This document shows positions 8,690 to 18,888 of a stretch of DNA of 64,000 nt, piece after piece. The notes under the pieces were generated by a model, which had not been told where the DNA came from, made no database searches, and saw only the letters and a program-made list of their open reading frames with translations. Both the position numbers and the translations under genes were made by a program. The stretch comes from Pseudomonas sp. LB-090624. Its GTDB lineage: Bacteria > Pseudomonadota > Gammaproteobacteria > Pseudomonadales > Pseudomonadaceae. Location of the stretch: assembly GCF_003205205.1 (NCBI RefSeq), contig NZ_QJRL01000013.1, forward strand, positions 1 to 64,000. The letters are read 5' to 3'. Positions within the stretch are counted from its first letter, which is position 1. Each line of letters starts with the position of its first letter.

Positions 8690-9109
8690 TTATGGTTTGT
8701 GCGCGACGCGCTCAAGCAGCTCATGCAACTGTTCAAGCTTGATCGACAACGCCTCAACGTCATGTTTAGACGGAATACCCAGGCGATTCAAGGCGCGACC
8801 GACCCGTGCGTCGAAAGCTTTTTCGATCTTGTCGAGTTGAATTTCTACCTTGCCGCGTACGCGGCTGACTTCCTCGGCGGCTTCATCGAGCTGGTTGTTG
8901 GCAGCATCGAGCTCTTTGTCGATGCGCTTCTTGCCCCGCTTCTCGACCCCCTCGCCGGCCTTGACCAGCTCCTGGAAGTAGTCGGAGCCTTCCTGGCCGA
9001 CGCGGGCGTAGGCGCCGATACCGGCCAACCAGATCTTGCGCGCGTAGCCGCGCACCTCACCAAGCGTGCCCAGGGCTTCGTCTTTTTTCTTCACATTCAC
9101 TTTGGCCAT
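8690..9109 (-). CDS. phaI: PhaI, PHA granule phasin
   Basis: PhaI is the small phasin of mcl-PHA granules, 139 aa, homologous to the N-terminal half of PhaF but without the lysine-rich tail. The amphipathic segment YARKIWLAGIGAYARVGQE lies near residues 22-40 and a long charged helix follows to about residue 110. The start MAKVNVKKKDE at 9109 is preceded by GAGG about 8 bases away; the frame stays open upstream but lacks a better site. It is first in the phaIF operon. A TTTAGA-N8-CCTAAG repeat 76 bases upstream of the start is a candidate PhaD site. Confidence 0.95.
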   Translation of the reverse strand: MAKVNVKKKDEALGTLGEVRGYARKIWLAGIGAYARVGQEGSDYFQELVKAGEGVEKRGKKRIDKELDAANNQLDEAAEEVSRVRGKVEIQLDKIEKAFDARVGRALNRLGIPSKHDVEALSIKLEQLHELLERVAHKP

Positions 9110-9184
9110 GCTGTGTACCTCATGCTCATGAGTGGTGGAAAACCGCCCATTGAGGCTGGGCTTGAGCATAAGGTAGGGGCAGGA

Positions 9185-9204
9185 TTTAGAATCTTCACCC
9201 TAAG
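9185..9204. promoter_or_regulatory. Candidate PhaD operator upstream of phaI
   Basis: TTTAGA-ATCTTCAC-CCTAAG has the same half-site and 8-bp spacing as the perfect repeat before phaC1, with four of six bases of the second half-site kept. It lies between phaI (minus) and the large plus-strand gene at 9285, so it could also influence the latter. Confidence 0.5.
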
Positions 9205-9284
9205 ATCGCCACACTGATGTATCTACCGCAGTGGCTGCAGGCCGGCATCCCAGAATTCTGCTCCCTTTTACTGGAGTCTTCGCC

Positions 9285-12200
9285 ATGCCTCAGTCACCGA
9301 CCTCGTCGGCTACATCGTTCAGGCAACGGGTAGCGATGCAGTTCGCCAACCGCCCAAGCTTGCGCGAGGTCATTGCCGCCGCTGGCTTCGACGCACTCGT
9401 CGCACGCTATCCGTGGATCCGCAAGAACCACCCAGAACTGCAATCGATAAAAAACTTTAGCATCCTGCCTGGCCAGGATGAAGAACCAGCAGCACAACCA
9501 GGCAACCTGGTCGACACCTTGCTTGAGCATTTCCTCACGGGCCATCCCATGGCACTCAAGCCCACGGACCAGTTCAGCCTGAACCCGCCGGCCATCTTTC
9601 GTCCTCAGAACGATGCGCCGACCATCGACATTCGCATGACCGACCTGAACACGGATTACGACAATGTCCTGGCGACCCTCTGCGAGACATTTCAGCAGGC
9701 ACAGGTCAGTTTCTGGAACAGCCGCGAGGGTGACTCGGATGTGACCCGTCTGCACTGGATGCAGCAGATGCTGAAGGCCGCACTGCTCGGCACGCTCGAG
9801 CGCCAAGGCCTGGACGGTGACCAGAAGGCCTTGCTGTACGCCATGCTCGCTCAATCCGACACGTCGGCCAACGTGCAGGGTGTGCAAGCCTCACTCGGCA
9901 ACCCGGGCAACACGGTTCATGTGGTATTGCCGGACCTGCTCATCACGGGCAAAAAAGAGGCGCGCGACCTGATTTTGTGGTGCAAGCCCTCTGGCACCGT
10001 ACGTGGCTTCACCGGGCTCGCGGACTTTGCAGTCGCCCTGCGCGACGAGCTCTCCGAGCGCCATGTGTTCGACACGATGTCCTGGGCCAGCACGGCCCTG
10101 GCCGAAGACCCATTCGGCTATCAGGCCAGGCAACTGCTCAACGCCATGCTGCAACAGATTGACCGCGTACAACTTGATGCAATCGAACGGACAAGCGATC
10201 TGGAAGAGTCCTTCAGCCTGCTGAGCGATCCTTCATCGACATTCCCGGCATCCTTCAAGCTCGAGCAATCGACACCCGCGATCACCCTCCCTGACTGGCT
10301 GGAAAACGCCACGCCGACGGATCGGTTCCAGTACCACATGGCGTTGCTGGATCTGTCGGCACAGCAAATGCTGGTAAAGGGTGAGTCATCCCTGGATGGG
10401 ATCGAAGACTTGCAGCAGTACACGGTTCGCCGTCTACGCGAGCAAATGCGCAATGACCACCCGGCCGAGCCGCCTTACCACCCTGACCAGGTGCAGATCA
10501 CCGTTTCGCAAGTGGTGCAGGTGTCGTCCGAGGGGCCGGCGAGGCTTGAGTACCTGAAAACCATCAGCCTGACCGAACTGGCCATTTCACGCCTGCCCTT
10601 GGGCAGCGGCCAGGTAACCTCAGCCATCCAACTGACCGATCAACAGGCGCTGAGCAGCTGGATGGACCTTGACTACGTCGATGCGCTGATCGTTGCCGTG
10701 GATGTCGGTGGCCAGTATCCGTCCTTTGTCCACGACCAGTTGCAAAGGGGCAATGACACCGACAAACACCGCCAGCGGTTCGCCGAAGAATGGCGTGCAG
10801 CCTTGCTGCTGAGCGCGCTACAGGCCAAGATCGGTGGCCGGCTGAGCGAGCGAACCTGGCAGGTCGTTGCAGACTTTTGCCGCCGTGAAGCCCACGCCAG
10901 CACATCGCTGAGCGTGGCTCCGCTGTCATTCAACAGTGTCCCGGATGGCCCGAAGGCCAACCGGGTGCATGGCATGTTCGTCATCCACGTACCCGCCACA
11001 GAGGCCTGGATACTCTACCGGCCCATGAACGCCGCGCAGGCTGTCAGGCAGTTCGACAGCCAAGGGCACTTGATGGCAGCAATCCGGACTGAGCAGCGCC
11101 TGCAGCAGGACATTCTCGCCTGGATGGATGACGACGCCCGCCCCATTTATGCCAATGATGGCTTCACCCATCCGCACTTGCACAGTGGCCTGACTGAACT
11201 GGCGCACTTTCTGGGGCACGGTTCCGAGCTGACCGCTGAAGCGATCGAACGCCTGAGGGCACCTGCCACTTTGGCCTTCACGCCACCGTCCGGCGACCTG
11301 GACAGGTCGATGTTTCAGGCCAGGGCCGACGTGCTTCTGTTACTGGCTTCACGCCAAAGCACCTCGAATGCCCAACAACGCTGGGCGATGGTCGTGCAAT
11401 TCGCGTGGCTGGCATTCAACACGGTCACACCGCTGCTGCGAGGGCCGGCAGGCGTGGTGGCCTGGCTCGTGGCAGCCCTGCTCAGCATCAAGGATGACCT
11501 GACAGCCTTGACCGAAGGAAGCAGCGGAGAAAAGGTGCTCGCCACCGCTGACCTACTGTTGAACCTGGCCATGCTGCTGGCCCACGGTTCCAGCCCCCAC
11601 ATCGAACCTGAGCTGGCGCTTCAGCCCAGGCCACGGCGTGGCTCAGGCGCGACCGCAACGCAGCAACCTGAGCAAAAAACCTGGCAAGCACCCATCGAGC
11701 AACCGAAGCCTGCAGCGCTCAACGTCAGCCAATGGGGCCGCGATCAGCGGCTCGGCAACCTGCCCCGCGACGCCCGTGCCACCCTCGACACGCTACGCGC
11801 CCATGTCAGCCTGAACGAACAAAGTGCGCTGACCACCGGCCGCATGCGCGGCCTGTACAAGGTGGACGACCGCTACTACGTAAAACTGCAGGATGTCGCC
11901 TATGAAGTTGAGGAGAGCTGGAGGGGCATGCGCATAATTGGCCCGGACGTCACCCAGAGTGAATGGTCGCAAACCTGGGGGGCGGAGCCTGACGGTTACT
12001 ATATTGTCGGCCGCGAACGCAGCCGCGGTCCGTGGTTGGCGCGCTGGAACGGCGAATGGATGCTGGACCTGCATATGCCAGGCGGCATGCCAAAAACAGC
12101 CAAGGCGTTGATCGATGAAAAAAAGCAGGCCTTCAAGCAGATGCAGGAACGCCGAGTGGCGAATGACCGAGAACTCACCCGCACAGAAACGTTGGTCGAG

Positions 12201-13979
12201 CGCTGTCTTGAGCGGGTGAAACCGTATGACGAGGCACACTCGGCATTCGACCAGGCTCTGAACGATTACCCCGGTGTCGCCCCGGACGACCTGCCGGAAG
12301 ATATGCAGATACGGCGGCAGGCACTACGAACCCTGCGCAACGAGGCACGGGACAACCTGGATTTACTGGCACGCACTTATGAAAAACAGGCCGGGCTGAT
12401 AAAGGACCACATGCAGCTGTACGCCCGCATGAGCGACCCGAAATATGCCAGGTTCGATCCCAAGGGCGCAGCATCCTATGCCCGCGGCCAGTGGTCGGAA
12501 CAGTTGTTGACCGCCGACGTGCAACAATTCCGCCGCCTGCTTGAAATGAATGACTACGACACACTCAAAAACCAGTCGCGTCAGCTTCAGCAACTGGAGT
12601 TCGGCCAGCAACAGGCAGCGCTGTATCTGGAGTACAGCAAGAAGGTCGAGGCAGCTTTGGGTGTCCATAGACGCATTTTCAACGTCAGCCAACGGCTTGA
12701 CCAGGACCTCAGCGAGGCTCTGGCAGATGGGCAGATCCAGTTCCCGGGCAAACGCAAGTTGCTCGATCACATCATCAACACCCGACGATACTCGACACTC
12801 ATCGTTCGAGCCCAGATCTTGAGCGACTTGCATCAGTTGGTGGTGAAGCGAGACCAGCTGACCGCGGAAAACTTCGAATCCACCCTGCTCTTGCAAGAGA
12901 CCTTGCGCAGCAAACAACTCCACCAAGCGCTACTGAGCCACGACAGCCTGGCCGCTGCCCACCTGGAGCCGCAAGCGCAGAAGGAACCGCTGGAGAGCGC
13001 GCTGAGTGAATACAAACTGTCACGGAGCAATGCCGAATATGTGCTATCACGTGATCTTCCGGCAATAGACAGCAGCAGGCTAAATGAATACATCGCTGAA
13101 CTGAATGCACTGATAACACTGGCCGAGAATGACCTTGCCCATGCTTCCGCTGCGGCGGATACGCAGGAGGCAGTGTTCGAGCCGCCATTGACGCACAAGG
13201 TGCGTCCAGTGAGACGCAAAATAATCCGCACCACTCGCGGCAGATCACTGGTCGTCGAGCAGACCGAGGAAGGCAGCGAAGCCGTGCAGATCGATCCGAC
13301 GACAGGACAGACCATTGCGCGCTATCAGCCTGAAGGTGATCGCTGGAAAGCTGTAACGCAAAGCCCGCCAAAACCCGACTACGCTCGCCTGGGCCGCATG
13401 GGCGACGACCTTTTGGCTCAGCAGAATACCAGGGTCGCCCACGCCACCCGTCACCTGAAAGGCCCTAACGCCCTGGCAGACCAGCTTGATTTCTACATGC
13501 AGGACATGACCAAAACTGCCGGGGACTTGCGTGACGGCCCGAGTCAATGGCATTCACTCGCCACGAGGCTGGATCAGGCGATTGACGAGGTACAGGCAGA
13601 AAAGAAGCGGCTCTTGACCATCGCCTACCTTGGCACCCTGCAGCCGGATAGCAAAGCCTTGCGTTTCCTGGTGGAGGCGGGCGAAATCGAGATCAAGCTC
13701 ACCCGACGCCGCAAGAAGCTCAAGGCCAACGACTTTCTGGATGTGTATGACGTTTATCGCCTGCAACCCAGGCAGAAGCTCTGGGAAGCGCATTTCCACT
13801 ACACCACTGCCAATGCCGATGCCCGGCGCTTCGCCAAAGGCCATTTGAAGTTCCCGGACGCCATGAGTCGCGACGAGCGCTTGGAACGTGCACTGGCCCC
13901 AGCAGAGCGCAATGACATCTATCGAGGTGATCTACGCCTGGAGCAGATCGACGACCTGATCCCGTTCCCCGACAACTGA
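9285..13979 (+). CDS. Giant DUF6543 / dermonecrotic-toxin-domain protein
   Basis: This 1564 aa protein belongs, by its motif pattern, to the large Pseudomonas family with a dermonecrotic-toxin-like N-terminal domain (DUF6543). Supporting blocks are YPSFVHDQL with a following W-x-LLL-ALQAKI-x-GRLSE segment (residues about 480-520), and AWILYRPM...LMAAIRTE..LQQDILAWMDDDARPIYANDGF (about 570-630). Two hydrophobic stretches follow at about 700-735 and 749-766, then a charged linker (780-800), a beta-rich YYVKLQDVAYEV...GPWLARWNGEWMLDL module (846-933), and long charged helices, likely coiled coil, from about 940. No signal peptide, Rhs repeats or recognisable toxin active site is seen. MPQSPT at 9285 has GGAG 8 bases upstream. 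No immunity-like partner or secretion gene is nearby. Biochemical role unknown; a cell-directed toxin is an inference. Codon use is a little more A/T-rich (ATA, CTA, AGG) than in neighbours, suggesting acquisition. Confidence 0.8.
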   Translation: MPQSPTSSATSFRQRVAMQFANRPSLREVIAAAGFDALVARYPWIRKNHPELQSIKNFSILPGQDEEPAAQPGNLVDTLLEHFLTGHPMALKPTDQFSLNPPAIFRPQNDAPTIDIRMTDLNTDYDNVLATLCETFQQAQVSFWNSREGDSDVTRLHWMQQMLKAALLGTLERQGLDGDQKALLYAMLAQSDTSANVQGVQASLGNPGNTVHVVLPDLLITGKKEARDLILWCKPSGTVRGFTGLADFAVALRDELSERHVFDTMSWASTALAEDPFGYQARQLLNAMLQQIDRVQLDAIERTSDLEESFSLLSDPSSTFPASFKLEQSTPAITLPDWLENATPTDRFQYHMALLDLSAQQMLVKGESSLDGIEDLQQYTVRRLREQMRNDHPAEPPYHPDQVQITVSQVVQVSSEGPARLEYLKTISLTELAISRLPLGSGQVTSAIQLTDQQALSSWMDLDYVDALIVAVDVGGQYPSFVHDQLQRGNDTDKHRQRFAEEWRAALLLSALQAKIGGRLSERTWQVVADFCRREAHASTSLSVAPLSFNSVPDGPKANRVHGMFVIHVPATEAWILYRPMNAAQAVRQFDSQGHLMAAIRTEQRLQQDILAWMDDDARPIYANDGFTHPHLHSGLTELAHFLGHGSELTAEAIERLRAPATLAFTPPSGDLDRSMFQARADVLLLLASRQSTSNAQQRWAMVVQFAWLAFNTVTPLLRGPAGVVAWLVAALLSIKDDLTALTEGSSGEKVLATADLLLNLAMLLAHGSSPHIEPELALQPRPRRGSGATATQQPEQKTWQAPIEQPKPAALNVSQWGRDQRLGNLPRDARATLDTLRAHVSLNEQSALTTGRMRGLYKVDDRYYVKLQDVAYEVEESWRGMRIIGPDVTQSEWSQTWGAEPDGYYIVGRERSRGPWLARWNGEWMLDLHMPGGMPKTAKALIDEKKQAFKQMQERRVANDRELTRTETLVERCLERVKPYDEAHSAFDQALNDYPGVAPDDLPEDMQIRRQALRTLRNEARDNLDLLARTYEKQAGLIKDHMQLYARMSDPKYARFDPKGAASYARGQWSEQLLTADVQQFRRLLEMNDYDTLKNQSRQLQQLEFGQQQAALYLEYSKKVEAALGVHRRIFNVSQRLDQDLSEALADGQIQFPGKRKLLDHIINTRRYSTLIVRAQILSDLHQLVVKRDQLTAENFESTLLLQETLRSKQLHQALLSHDSLAAAHLEPQAQKEPLESALSEYKLSRSNAEYVLSRDLPAIDSSRLNEYIAELNALITLAENDLAHASAAADTQEAVFEPPLTHKVRPVRRKIIRTTRGRSLVVEQTEEGSEAVQIDPTTGQTIARYQPEGDRWKAVTQSPPKPDYARLGRMGDDLLAQQNTRVAHATRHLKGPNALADQLDFYMQDMTKTAGDLRDGPSQWHSLATRLDQAIDEVQAEKKRLLTIAYLGTLQPDSKALRFLVEAGEIEIKLTRRRKKLKANDFLDVYDVYRLQPRQKLWEAHFHYTTANADARRFAKGHLKFPDAMSRDERLERALAPAERNDIYRGDLRLEQIDDLIPFPDN

Positions 13980-13991
13980 CGGCAGCGGGCG

Positions 13992-14267
13992 TCAGGCCAG
14001 GGCCTTGTCCAGCGCCCGTTCGATCTCACCCTTGATGGTGCCGCTCATCATCGACAGCATCATGCCCAGCTTCAATTCGACGCGGATGCTGTCGTCGCCA
14101 ATGTGCACGCTGCCATTGGCGCCACTGCGCGCCACATCGACCCGGTCACCGTTCCAGGTGGCCTTGAGGTCATATTCGCGGCTGAGCTTGTCGACCAACG
14201 CTTCGGCTTTGGCGCGGGCGGCATCGCGGCCTAGGGAGTGTTTACGTTCGACGCTGATCTGGGTCAT
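13992..14267 (-). CDS. Polyhydroxyalkanoic acid system (PHA granule region) protein
   Basis: This 91 aa protein resembles the PHA_gran_rgn family (TIGR02610-like), small proteins encoded near pha genes in Pseudomonas. Family features seen are the start MTQISVERKHSLG, an alpha segment with KAEALVDKLSREYDLKATW, and a beta-rich middle ending in a helix that carries GTIKGEIERALDKALA. AGGAA lies 8 bases before the ATG at 14267; the longer frame upstream has no such site. It is convergent with the giant gene, 12 bases apart with no visible terminator. Its role in PHA metabolism is inferred from context only. Confidence 0.85.
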   Translation of the reverse strand: MTQISVERKHSLGRDAARAKAEALVDKLSREYDLKATWNGDRVDVARSGANGSVHIGDDSIRVELKLGMMLSMMSGTIKGEIERALDKALA

Positions 14268-14391
14268 GCGGGCGTTCCTGGAAATGTAGACATAATGGGC
14301 ATTATGCCCGCGCCCGCCCCCTGGCACACCCCGCCAAGACAAATCCGCCCGTTCGCCCTAGAATGGCAGTAATTTTTTCCGGTGAAGCGAT

Positions 14392-15162
14392 ATGAACGAC
14401 CAGCGCAAAGGCGAACACGCCGAACCCACCACCCATTTCGGCTACCAGGACGTGCCTGAAAGCCAGAAGGCGAAGAAAGTCGCCGAAGTGTTCCACTCGG
14501 TGGCCGCCAAATACGACCTGATGAACGACGTGCTGTCTGGCGGCATGCACCGCCTGTGGAAGCGCTTTACCATCGAGCTGTCGGGCGTACGCAGCGGCAA
14601 CCGCGTGCTGGACATCGCCGGCGGTACCGGTGACCTGGCCGCCAAGTTCTCGCGCCTGGTAGGCCCGACCGGGCAGGTGGTGCTGGCCGACATCAACGAT
14701 TCGATGCTCAAGGTTGGTCGTGACCGCCTGCTGGACCGCGGCGTGGCCGGCAACATCGAGTTCGTTCAGGCTGACGCCGAAAAGCTGCCGTTTCCAGACA
14801 ACCACTTCGACTGCGTGACCATCGCTTTCGGCCTGCGCAACGTCACCCACAAGGACGCCGCCATCCGTTCGATGCTGCGCGTGCTCAAGCCCGGTGGCCG
14901 CCTGTTGATCCTGGAATTCTCCAAGCCGACCAACAAGCTGATGTCCAAGGCCTACGACGCCTACTCGTTCGCCTTCATGCCGCTGGCCGGCAAGCTGATC
15001 ACCAATGACGCCGAGAGCTACCGTTACCTGGCCGAGTCGATCCGCATGCACCCCGATCAGGAAACCCTGAAAAGCATGATGGTCGAGGCCGGTTTCGACC
15101 GCGTCACCTACCACAACATGACCAGCGGCATCGTAGCCGTGCACCGGGGGATCAAGCCCTGA
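14392..15162 (+). CDS. ubiE: UbiE, ubiquinone/menaquinone C-methyltransferase
   Basis: UbiE methylates the demethylated benzoquinol (and demethylmenaquinol) ring in ubiquinone synthesis using S-adenosylmethionine. The 256 aa protein carries the SAM-binding motif [12 protein letters not shown] near residues 70-81 and the family motif [12 protein letters not shown] near residues 146-157. The ATG at 14392 follows a GGTGAAG sequence. It leads ubiE-ubiJ-ubiB, with its TGA overlapping the ubiJ ATG (ATGA), so translation is probably coupled. Confidence 0.97.
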   Translation: MNDQRKGEHAEPTTHFGYQDVPESQKAKKVAEVFHSVAAKYDLMNDVLSGGMHRLWKRFTIELSGVRSGNRVLDIAGGTGDLAAKFSRLVGPTGQVVLADINDSMLKVGRDRLLDRGVAGNIEFVQADAEKLPFPDNHFDCVTIAFGLRNVTHKDAAIRSMLRVLKPGGRLLILEFSKPTNKLMSKAYDAYSFAFMPLAGKLITNDAESYRYLAESIRMHPDQETLKSMMVEAGFDRVTYHNMTSGIVAVHRGIKP

Positions 15163-15785
15163 TGCTGCTGGCCGGGCTGCTCGCCAGCGTCGAACATGGC
15201 CTGAATCGCGTCCTGCGCATGGACAGCACGGCCTTGCCGCGGCTGGCCGCGCTTGAGGGCAAGGTCATCGAGATCGACTGCCGCCAACCGGCCCTGCAGG
15301 TATTCATCCTGCCCGATGAAGAGGGCCTGATGCTGGCCGCCCATTGGGAGGGCGAGGTCGACTGCAGCCTGCGCGCCCCTGCGGGTAGCCTGGCGCAGCT
15401 GGCCTTGGTCAAGGACAAGACCGCTGTGCTGCACAGCCCGCAGGTCGAGCTACACGGCGACAGCGCCGTACTGCTCGACCTGTTCGGCGTGCTACAGGAC
15501 CTGGAGCTGGACTGGGAACACGAGCTGCAACGCTGGCTTGGCCCGGTCCCCACGGCGATGCTGGCCGGCCATATCCGCCTGCGCGCTCGCTGGACTCGCC
15601 AAGGCCTGGCACGTTTCAGCCAGAACCTGTCCGAATACCTGGCCGAAGAATCCCGTACCCTTGTCGGCAAGCGCGAAGCGGAAGCCGCCTTCAGCGAGCT
15701 CGATGCCTTGAAGCTTGATACAGAACGCCTCGAAGCGCGCCTCAAGCGCCTCTCCCGATCCCTAGATACCAGCGATAACGCATGA
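15162..15785 (+). CDS. ubiJ: UbiJ, ubiquinone biosynthesis accessory factor (SCP2 domain)
   Basis: UbiJ is a lipid-binding accessory protein of the soluble ubiquinone biosynthesis complex, thought to hold the hydrophobic intermediates. The 207 aa protein has an SCP2-like sterol-carrier fold in its first 110 residues and a charged helical C-terminus ([23 protein letters not shown]), the region that pairs with UbiK in related species. It overlaps ubiE by one base and ubiB by four bases, showing a tight operon. The identification rests on size, position and fold pattern. Confidence 0.93.
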   Translation: MLLAGLLASVEHGLNRVLRMDSTALPRLAALEGKVIEIDCRQPALQVFILPDEEGLMLAAHWEGEVDCSLRAPAGSLAQLALVKDKTAVLHSPQVELHGDSAVLLDLFGVLQDLELDWEHELQRWLGPVPTAMLAGHIRLRARWTRQGLARFSQNLSEYLAEESRTLVGKREAEAAFSELDALKLDTERLEARLKRLSRSLDTSDNA

Positions 15786-17404
15786 AGCTGCTCGCCGTCC
15801 GACGTCTTTTTCGCATCCAGCGTGTGGTGATCCGCTACCGCCTCGATGACCTGCTGTTCGAACAACCCCTGCTGCCTTGGTGGCTGGCCAGCGTACGCCT
15901 GCTGATGCCGTGGCGCTGGCTGCCACGCAAGCCCACCGAACTCAGCCGTGGCGCACGCCTGCGTCTGGCGCTGCAGGACTTGGGGCCGATCTTCATCAAG
16001 TTCGGCCAGCTGCTGTCCACCCGCCGCGACCTGCTGCCACCCGACATCGCCGACGAGCTGATGCTGTTGCAAGACCGCGTGCCACCGTTCGACCCGAAAA
16101 AAGCCGTGGCCTTGATCGAGGAACAGCTCGGGGCGAAGGTCGGCGAGGTGTTCAGCCGCTTCGACGTCGAACCGCTGGCCTCGGCCTCGGTGGCACAGGT
16201 GCATGCCGCACGCCTGAAAACCGGCGAAGAGGTGGTGGTCAAGGTGGTGCGCCCGGGCCTGAAGCCGGTCATTGCCCAGGACCTGGCCTGGCTGTTCCTG
16301 ATCGCCAAGGCTGCCGAACGCGCCTCGGCGGATGCCCGTCGCCTGCACCCGGTAGACATCGTCGGCGACTACGAAAAAACCATTTACGACGAGCTCGACC
16401 TGCTGCGCGAGGCTGCCAACGCCAGCCAGCTGCGGCGCAACTTCGAAGACTCCGAGCTGATGTACGTGCCCCAGGTGTACTGGGACCTGTGCCGCCCCAA
16501 GGTGCTGGTGATGGAGCGCATCTACGGCGTACCGGTGACCGACATGGCTACCTTGGCCGACCAGCGCACCGACATGAAGCTGCTGGCCGAGCGCGGCGTG
16601 GAAGTGTTCTTCACCCAGGTGTTCCGCGACAGCTTCTTCCATGCCGACATGCACCCCGGCAACATCTTCGTCAGCACGGTCAAGCCGTGGAGCCCGCAGT
16701 ATATTGCCATCGACTGCGGCATCGTCGGCAGTCTCACCGCCGAGGACCAGGACTACCTGGCGCGCAACCTGTTTGCCTTCTTCAAGCGTGACTACCGCCG
16801 CGTCGCCCAGTTGCACATCGACTCGGGCTGGGTACCGGCAAACACCAAGGTGAACGAGTTCGAAGCAGCGATTCGTACCGTGTGCGAGCCGATCTTTGAA
16901 AAACCGTTAAAGGATATTTCTTTCGGCCAGGTGCTGATGCGTCTGTTCCAGACCGCACGGCGCTTCAACATGGAAGTGCAGCCACAGTTGGTGTTGCTGC
17001 AGAAAACCCTGCTCAACATCGAAGGCCTGGGTCGTCAGCTGTACCCCGACCTGGACCTGTGGAGCACCGCCAAGCCGTACCTCGAACGCTGGATGCGCGA
17101 CCGCTACAGCCCCAAGGCCGTGTTCGGCAACCTGCACAGCCAAGTAGAACAACTGCCACACCTGGCCGGCATGACCCGCGACCTGCTCGAACGCCTGTCG
17201 CAGCCTCACCTGCACGATCCACAACTGCCGGAGCGCCGTCGTCAGGGCGACCGCTGGGCGCTGCGCCTGCTGGGCGCAGGCCTGCTGGGCGGTGGCGCAG
17301 TTCTAGCCGCAGGCGCTGCCGAAACCGCCAGCCTGGCCGCCCCGGCTGCCTGGCCAGCCTGGCTGATGCTGGCTGCGGGCCTTTACCTGATCGTGCGCCA
17401 ATAG
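15782..17404 (+). CDS. ubiB: UbiB, ubiquinone biosynthesis ATPase/kinase-like protein
   Basis: UbiB belongs to the ABC1/ADCK family of atypical kinases and is required for ubiquinone synthesis, probably helping extract precursors from the membrane. The 540 aa protein shows the KxGQ motif ([11 protein letters not shown], about residues 73-83), the Ala-rich loop [10 protein letters not shown], the catalytic HADMHPGN and IDCGIVG metal-binding motif. Two hydrophobic segments at the C-terminus (about 495-513 and 518-537) anchor it in the inner membrane. It overlaps ubiJ and is followed by a GCCAGCC/GGCTGGC hairpin at 17404-17425 before hisI. Confidence 0.97.
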   Translation: MKLLAVRRLFRIQRVVIRYRLDDLLFEQPLLPWWLASVRLLMPWRWLPRKPTELSRGARLRLALQDLGPIFIKFGQLLSTRRDLLPPDIADELMLLQDRVPPFDPKKAVALIEEQLGAKVGEVFSRFDVEPLASASVAQVHAARLKTGEEVVVKVVRPGLKPVIAQDLAWLFLIAKAAERASADARRLHPVDIVGDYEKTIYDELDLLREAANASQLRRNFEDSELMYVPQVYWDLCRPKVLVMERIYGVPVTDMATLADQRTDMKLLAERGVEVFFTQVFRDSFFHADMHPGNIFVSTVKPWSPQYIAIDCGIVGSLTAEDQDYLARNLFAFFKRDYRRVAQLHIDSGWVPANTKVNEFEAAIRTVCEPIFEKPLKDISFGQVLMRLFQTARRFNMEVQPQLVLLQKTLLNIEGLGRQLYPDLDLWSTAKPYLERWMRDRYSPKAVFGNLHSQVEQLPHLAGMTRDLLERLSQPHLHDPQLPERRRQGDRWALRLLGAGLLGGGAVLAAGAAETASLAAPAAWPAWLMLAAGLYLIVRQ

Positions 17405-17476
17405 CCAGCCGCGCCTGTGGCTGGCACACTAGCGCAAATGGCCCGGTACAGGAGCGGGCCCGCTTTGGAGTCGACG

Positions 17477-17869
17477 ATGAAAGACTGGCTGGACGAGATC
17501 AAGTGGAACAGCGATGGCCTGGTACCGGCGATCGCCCAGGACCACAAGACCGGACGCGTGCTGATGATGGCCTGGATGAACCGCGAATCGCTGGCCCTGA
17601 CCGCCGCCGAGCAACGCGCCATCTATTGGTCGCGTTCGCGTGGCAAGCTGTGGCGCAAGGGCGAGGAATCCGGGCATGTGCAGAAACTGCATGAGCTGCG
17701 CCTGGACTGCGACGCCGATGTGATCATCCTGATGGTCGAGCAACTGGGTCATATCGCCTGCCATACCGGCCGTGAAAGCTGCTTCTATCGCGTCTTCGAA
17801 GACGGCCAGTGGAAAATCGTCGACCCGGTCTTGAAGGACCCGGATGCCATCTACAGCGCAGGACACTGA
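17477..17869 (+). CDS. hisI: HisI, phosphoribosyl-AMP cyclohydrolase
   Basis: HisI opens the purine ring of phosphoribosyl-AMP in the third step of histidine biosynthesis. The 130 aa enzyme has the zinc and magnesium site [10 protein letters not shown] near residues 75-84 and the second cysteine cluster CHTGRESCF near residues 96-104. Here it is a separate gene, not fused to HisE as in enterobacteria. [10 protein letters not shown] at 17477 is preceded by GGAG; the frame is open earlier but has no site. It is one base from hisE. Confidence 0.97.
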   Translation: MKDWLDEIKWNSDGLVPAIAQDHKTGRVLMMAWMNRESLALTAAEQRAIYWSRSRGKLWRKGEESGHVQKLHELRLDCDADVIILMVEQLGHIACHTGRESCFYRVFEDGQWKIVDPVLKDPDAIYSAGH

Positions 17870-17870
17870 C

Positions 17871-18206
17871 ATGAGCGACACCCTCAACCGCCTGGCCGAA
17901 GTGCTTGAAGAACGCAAGCAAGCGGCACCTGACAGCTCTTACGTGGCCAGCCTGTACCACAAGGGCCTGAACAAGATTCTTGAAAAGCTTGGCGAGGAGT
18001 CGGTCGAAACGATCATTGCCGCCAAGGATGCCGCAGTCAGCAAGGATTACAGCGATGTCATCTACGAAACTGCCGACCTGTGGTTTCATAGCCTGGTGAT
18101 GCTCAGCGCGCTGGGCCAGCATCCACAAGCCGTACTCGATGAGCTGGATCGCCGTTTCGGGCTGTCCGGGCACGATGAAAAGGCCGCTCGCCAGCCTTCG
18201 GCTTGA
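17871..18206 (+). CDS. hisE: HisE, phosphoribosyl-ATP pyrophosphatase
   Basis: HisE hydrolyses phosphoribosyl-ATP to phosphoribosyl-AMP, the second step of histidine biosynthesis, just before HisI. The 111 aa protein shows the MazG-like helical core with [13 protein letters not shown] near residues 38-50 and the acidic Mg-binding stretch around [14 protein letters not shown]. The start at 17871 follows AGGA and lies one base after the hisI stop, so the two are surely co-translated. tatA follows 25 bases on. Confidence 0.97.
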   Translation: MSDTLNRLAEVLEERKQAAPDSSYVASLYHKGLNKILEKLGEESVETIIAAKDAAVSKDYSDVIYETADLWFHSLVMLSALGQHPQAVLDELDRRFGLSGHDEKAARQPSA

Positions 18207-18231
18207 GCACAACGCATTCTAGGAGAGCACC

Positions 18232-18504
18232 ATGGGTATTTTTGACTGGAAACACTGGATTGTCCTGCTGGTCGTCGTGGTTCTGGTGTTCGGCACCAAG
18301 AAACTGAAGAACTTCGGCAGCGACCTGGGCGAATCGATCAAGGGCTTCCGCAAGGCCATGAACGAAGAAGAGAGCAAGCCGGCCGAGCAGACTCCGCCGC
18401 CTGTCCAACCAGTGCCGCCGGTGCAGAACACCGCCCAGCCGCAGCAAGGCCACACCATCGAAGGCCAGGCCCAGACGGTCCAAGAGCCGCAGCGGAAAGA
18501 CTGA
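18232..18504 (+). CDS. tatA: TatA, twin-arginine translocase subunit
   Basis: TatA forms the protein-conducting assemblies of the Tat pathway, which moves folded proteins across the inner membrane. The 90 aa protein has one N-terminal membrane helix ([13 protein letters not shown], residues 6-18), the hinge GTKKL, an amphipathic helix ([17 protein letters not shown]) and an acidic, proline-rich tail. AGGAGAG precedes the ATG. It begins tatABC, each gene separated by three bases or overlapping. Confidence 0.97.
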   Translation: MGIFDWKHWIVLLVVVVLVFGTKKLKNFGSDLGESIKGFRKAMNEEESKPAEQTPPPVQPVPPVQNTAQPQQGHTIEGQAQTVQEPQRKD

Positions 18505-18507
18505 CCC

Positions 18508-18888
18508 ATGTTCGGCATCAGTTTCAGCGAGCTGCTGCTCGTCGGCCTGGTCGCCCTGCTGGTGCTCGGTCCCGAGCGCCTGCCGGGTGCCGCCCGCACG
18601 GCTGGCCTGTGGATCGGGCGGCTCAAGCGCAGCTTCAACAGCATCAAGATGGAGGTCGAGCGCGAGATCGGTGCCGACGATATCCGCCGCCAGCTGCATA
18701 ATGAGCACATCCTGCAGATGGAAGAGGAAGCCAAGCGCATCCTCAACCCGCTAGCGCCACCCGCACAGCCGCCAGTGACCACGGCCAGTGTGCAGCCACC
18801 TGCCGGGCTCGAAACCAGGCCGGTTGTCGAGCCAGCTGCCACCCCGGCCGCTTCTTCTGAACCGCCTCAACCGCCGCGAGCCCCATGA
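18508..18888 (+). CDS. tatB: TatB, twin-arginine translocase receptor subunit
   Basis: TatB with TatC recognises twin-arginine signal peptides. The 126 aa protein has the TatB-specific [26 protein letters not shown] start, a short membrane helix followed by the LGPERLP hinge, then a long amphipathic helix to about residue 80 and a proline/alanine-rich tail. The acidic Glu at position 8 in the membrane segment is kept. Its stop overlaps the tatC ATG. Confidence 0.97.
   Translation: MFGISFSELLLVGLVALLVLGPERLPGAARTAGLWIGRLKRSFNSIKMEVEREIGADDIRRQLHNEHILQMEEEAKRILNPLAPPAQPPVTTASVQPPAGLETRPVVEPAATPAASSEPPQPPRAP

Noticed and set aside
13980..13991. Search for a terminator or immunity gene after the giant DUF6543 gene
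   Set aside because: Only 12 bases separate it from the convergent PHA granule-region gene. No hairpin, T-run or small gene fits.
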